From Hyphomicrobiales bacterium (lineage in GTDB: Bacteria > Pseudomonadota > Alphaproteobacteria > Rhizobiales > Afifellaceae): a stretch of 5,813 bases of DNA. A program made the translations under genes and the position numbers. The notes beneath the pieces are model-generated. The model searched no databases. It was given only the letters and a program-made list of their open reading frames with translations, and was not told where the DNA came from. Positions within the stretch are counted from its first letter, which is position 1. Each line of letters begins with the position of its first letter. Below, piece after piece: positions 5,339-5,813 of this stretch. Location of the stretch: assembly GCA_013812985.1 (NCBI GenBank), contig JACCSN010000989.1:1-5813 (forward strand), read 5' to 3'.

Positions 5339-5813
5339 ATGAACGTCATCTTCACGCAGCTCCTTGCCGGTCTTCAGGTCGGCGCGATCTACGCGCTCAT
5401 CGCGCTCGGCCTCACCCTGATCTTCGGTACGCTCGGCGTGGTCAACTTCGCCCATGGCGCGCTCTACATCATCGGGTCCTATATAGCGGTCCTCCTGCTC
5501 ACCGGGCTCGGGCTCAATTTCTGGCTTGTCCTGATCCTGACGGCGCTGCTGCTCTTCGGTATCGGCATCGTGCTGGAGCGCGGCCTCATGCGCTTCTTCT
5601 ACAATCGCCCGCACACCGACCAGATTCTCGTCACCTTCGGGCTCGCCATCGTCGTCCAGGAGGCGCTGCGGTGGAACTTCGGCGCCAATCCGCTGCAATA
5701 TCCGATCCCGGCCTGGGCGAGCCGGCCGACCTTTTTCTACGGCGCCGGCGCGACGCCGCCGGAGGGCGCCTTCGCCATTCCCATGCCGTTCCTGACCGGC
5801 TTCGTCCCTTACC
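5339..5813 (+). CDS. livH: LivH-family branched-chain amino acid ABC transporter permease, cut by the right window edge
   Basis: From the ATG at 5339 the frame stays open to the edge, giving 158 residues that begin MNVIFTQLLAGLQVGAIYAL. This is the inner-membrane permease that partners the binding protein encoded upstream. The family signature is clear: GAIYALIALGLTLIFGTLG (residues 15-33), then VVNFAHGALYIIGSYIA (34-50), and a later ERGLMRFFYNRPHTDQILVTFG (80-101). Hydrophobic segments fall at about 5-30, 36-56, 61-79 and 96-110. A Pro/Gly/aromatic-rich stretch from about residue 114 to the edge is probably an extracytoplasmic loop. An in-frame TGA at 5291-5293 with no ATG, GTG or TTG between it and 5339 supports this start, although the Shine-Dalgarno sequence is weak (GAG 6 nt upstream). 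LivM, LivG and LivF genes are expected downstream. Confidence 0.93.
   Translation, partial: MNVIFTQLLAGLQVGAIYALIALGLTLIFGTLGVVNFAHGALYIIGSYIAVLLLTGLGLNFWLVLILTALLLFGIGIVLERGLMRFFYNRPHTDQILVTFGLAIVVQEALRWNFGANPLQYPIPAWASRPTFFYGAGATPPEGAFAIPMPFLTGFVPY

Noticed and set aside
3701..5698. A 665-codon open frame on the minus strand covering the binding-protein and permease genes
   Set aside because: It is antisense to two genes with clear family motifs. Its translation is His/Asp/Arg/Val-rich low-complexity sequence typical of mirrored GC-rich codons, with no recognisable domain.

Overview
The window looks like an ordinary chromosomal stretch of a high-GC alphaproteobacterium, most likely from the Hyphomicrobiales (Rhizobiales) or a close relative. 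This is inferred from strong G/C preference at third codon positions, a small stand-alone SWIB/MDM2-domain protein, a xi-class glutathionyl-hydroquinone reductase, and a Tat-exported LivK-type binding protein followed by a LivH-type permease. No RNA gene, insertion sequence, CRISPR array or phage gene was recognised, and nothing here amounts to an undescribed system.

Left part (1-1706): the first codons of a calcineurin-like metallophosphoesterase leave the window on the minus strand. They diverge from a Nudix hydrolase (236-706, +), across a 102-bp gap. The Nudix gene converges, 4 bp apart, on a glutathionyl-hydroquinone reductase of the YqjG/ECM4 type (711-1706, -).

Middle (1707-3448): a 282-bp gap with no recognisable gene is followed by two GNAT acetyltransferase genes on the plus strand that overlap by 11 nt. 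The first is YhbS-like and intact. The second is RimJ/RimL-like and broken by an apparent one-base deletion near 2640, so its two conserved halves lie in different frames. Converging on it is a 109-aa SWIB-domain gene (3119-3448, -), which has a good intrinsic terminator at 3060-3084.

Right part (3449-5813): a 351-bp gap separates the SWIB gene from a divergent amino-acid-type ABC uptake operon. The gap holds a 10-bp perfect inverted repeat, a sigma-54-like sequence with an imperfect -12 element, and several short palindromes. The operon starts with a 467-aa Tat-exported type I periplasmic binding protein (3800-5203). A 9-bp-stem hairpin follows, probably an intercistronic attenuator or mRNA-stabilising element. 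A LivH-family permease then starts at 5339 and runs off the right edge. LivM, LivG and LivF partners would be expected beyond the window.

The points most worth a second look are the frameshifted acetyltransferase, the inverted-repeat/sigma-54-like region upstream of the binding protein, and the hairpin between the binding protein and the permease.
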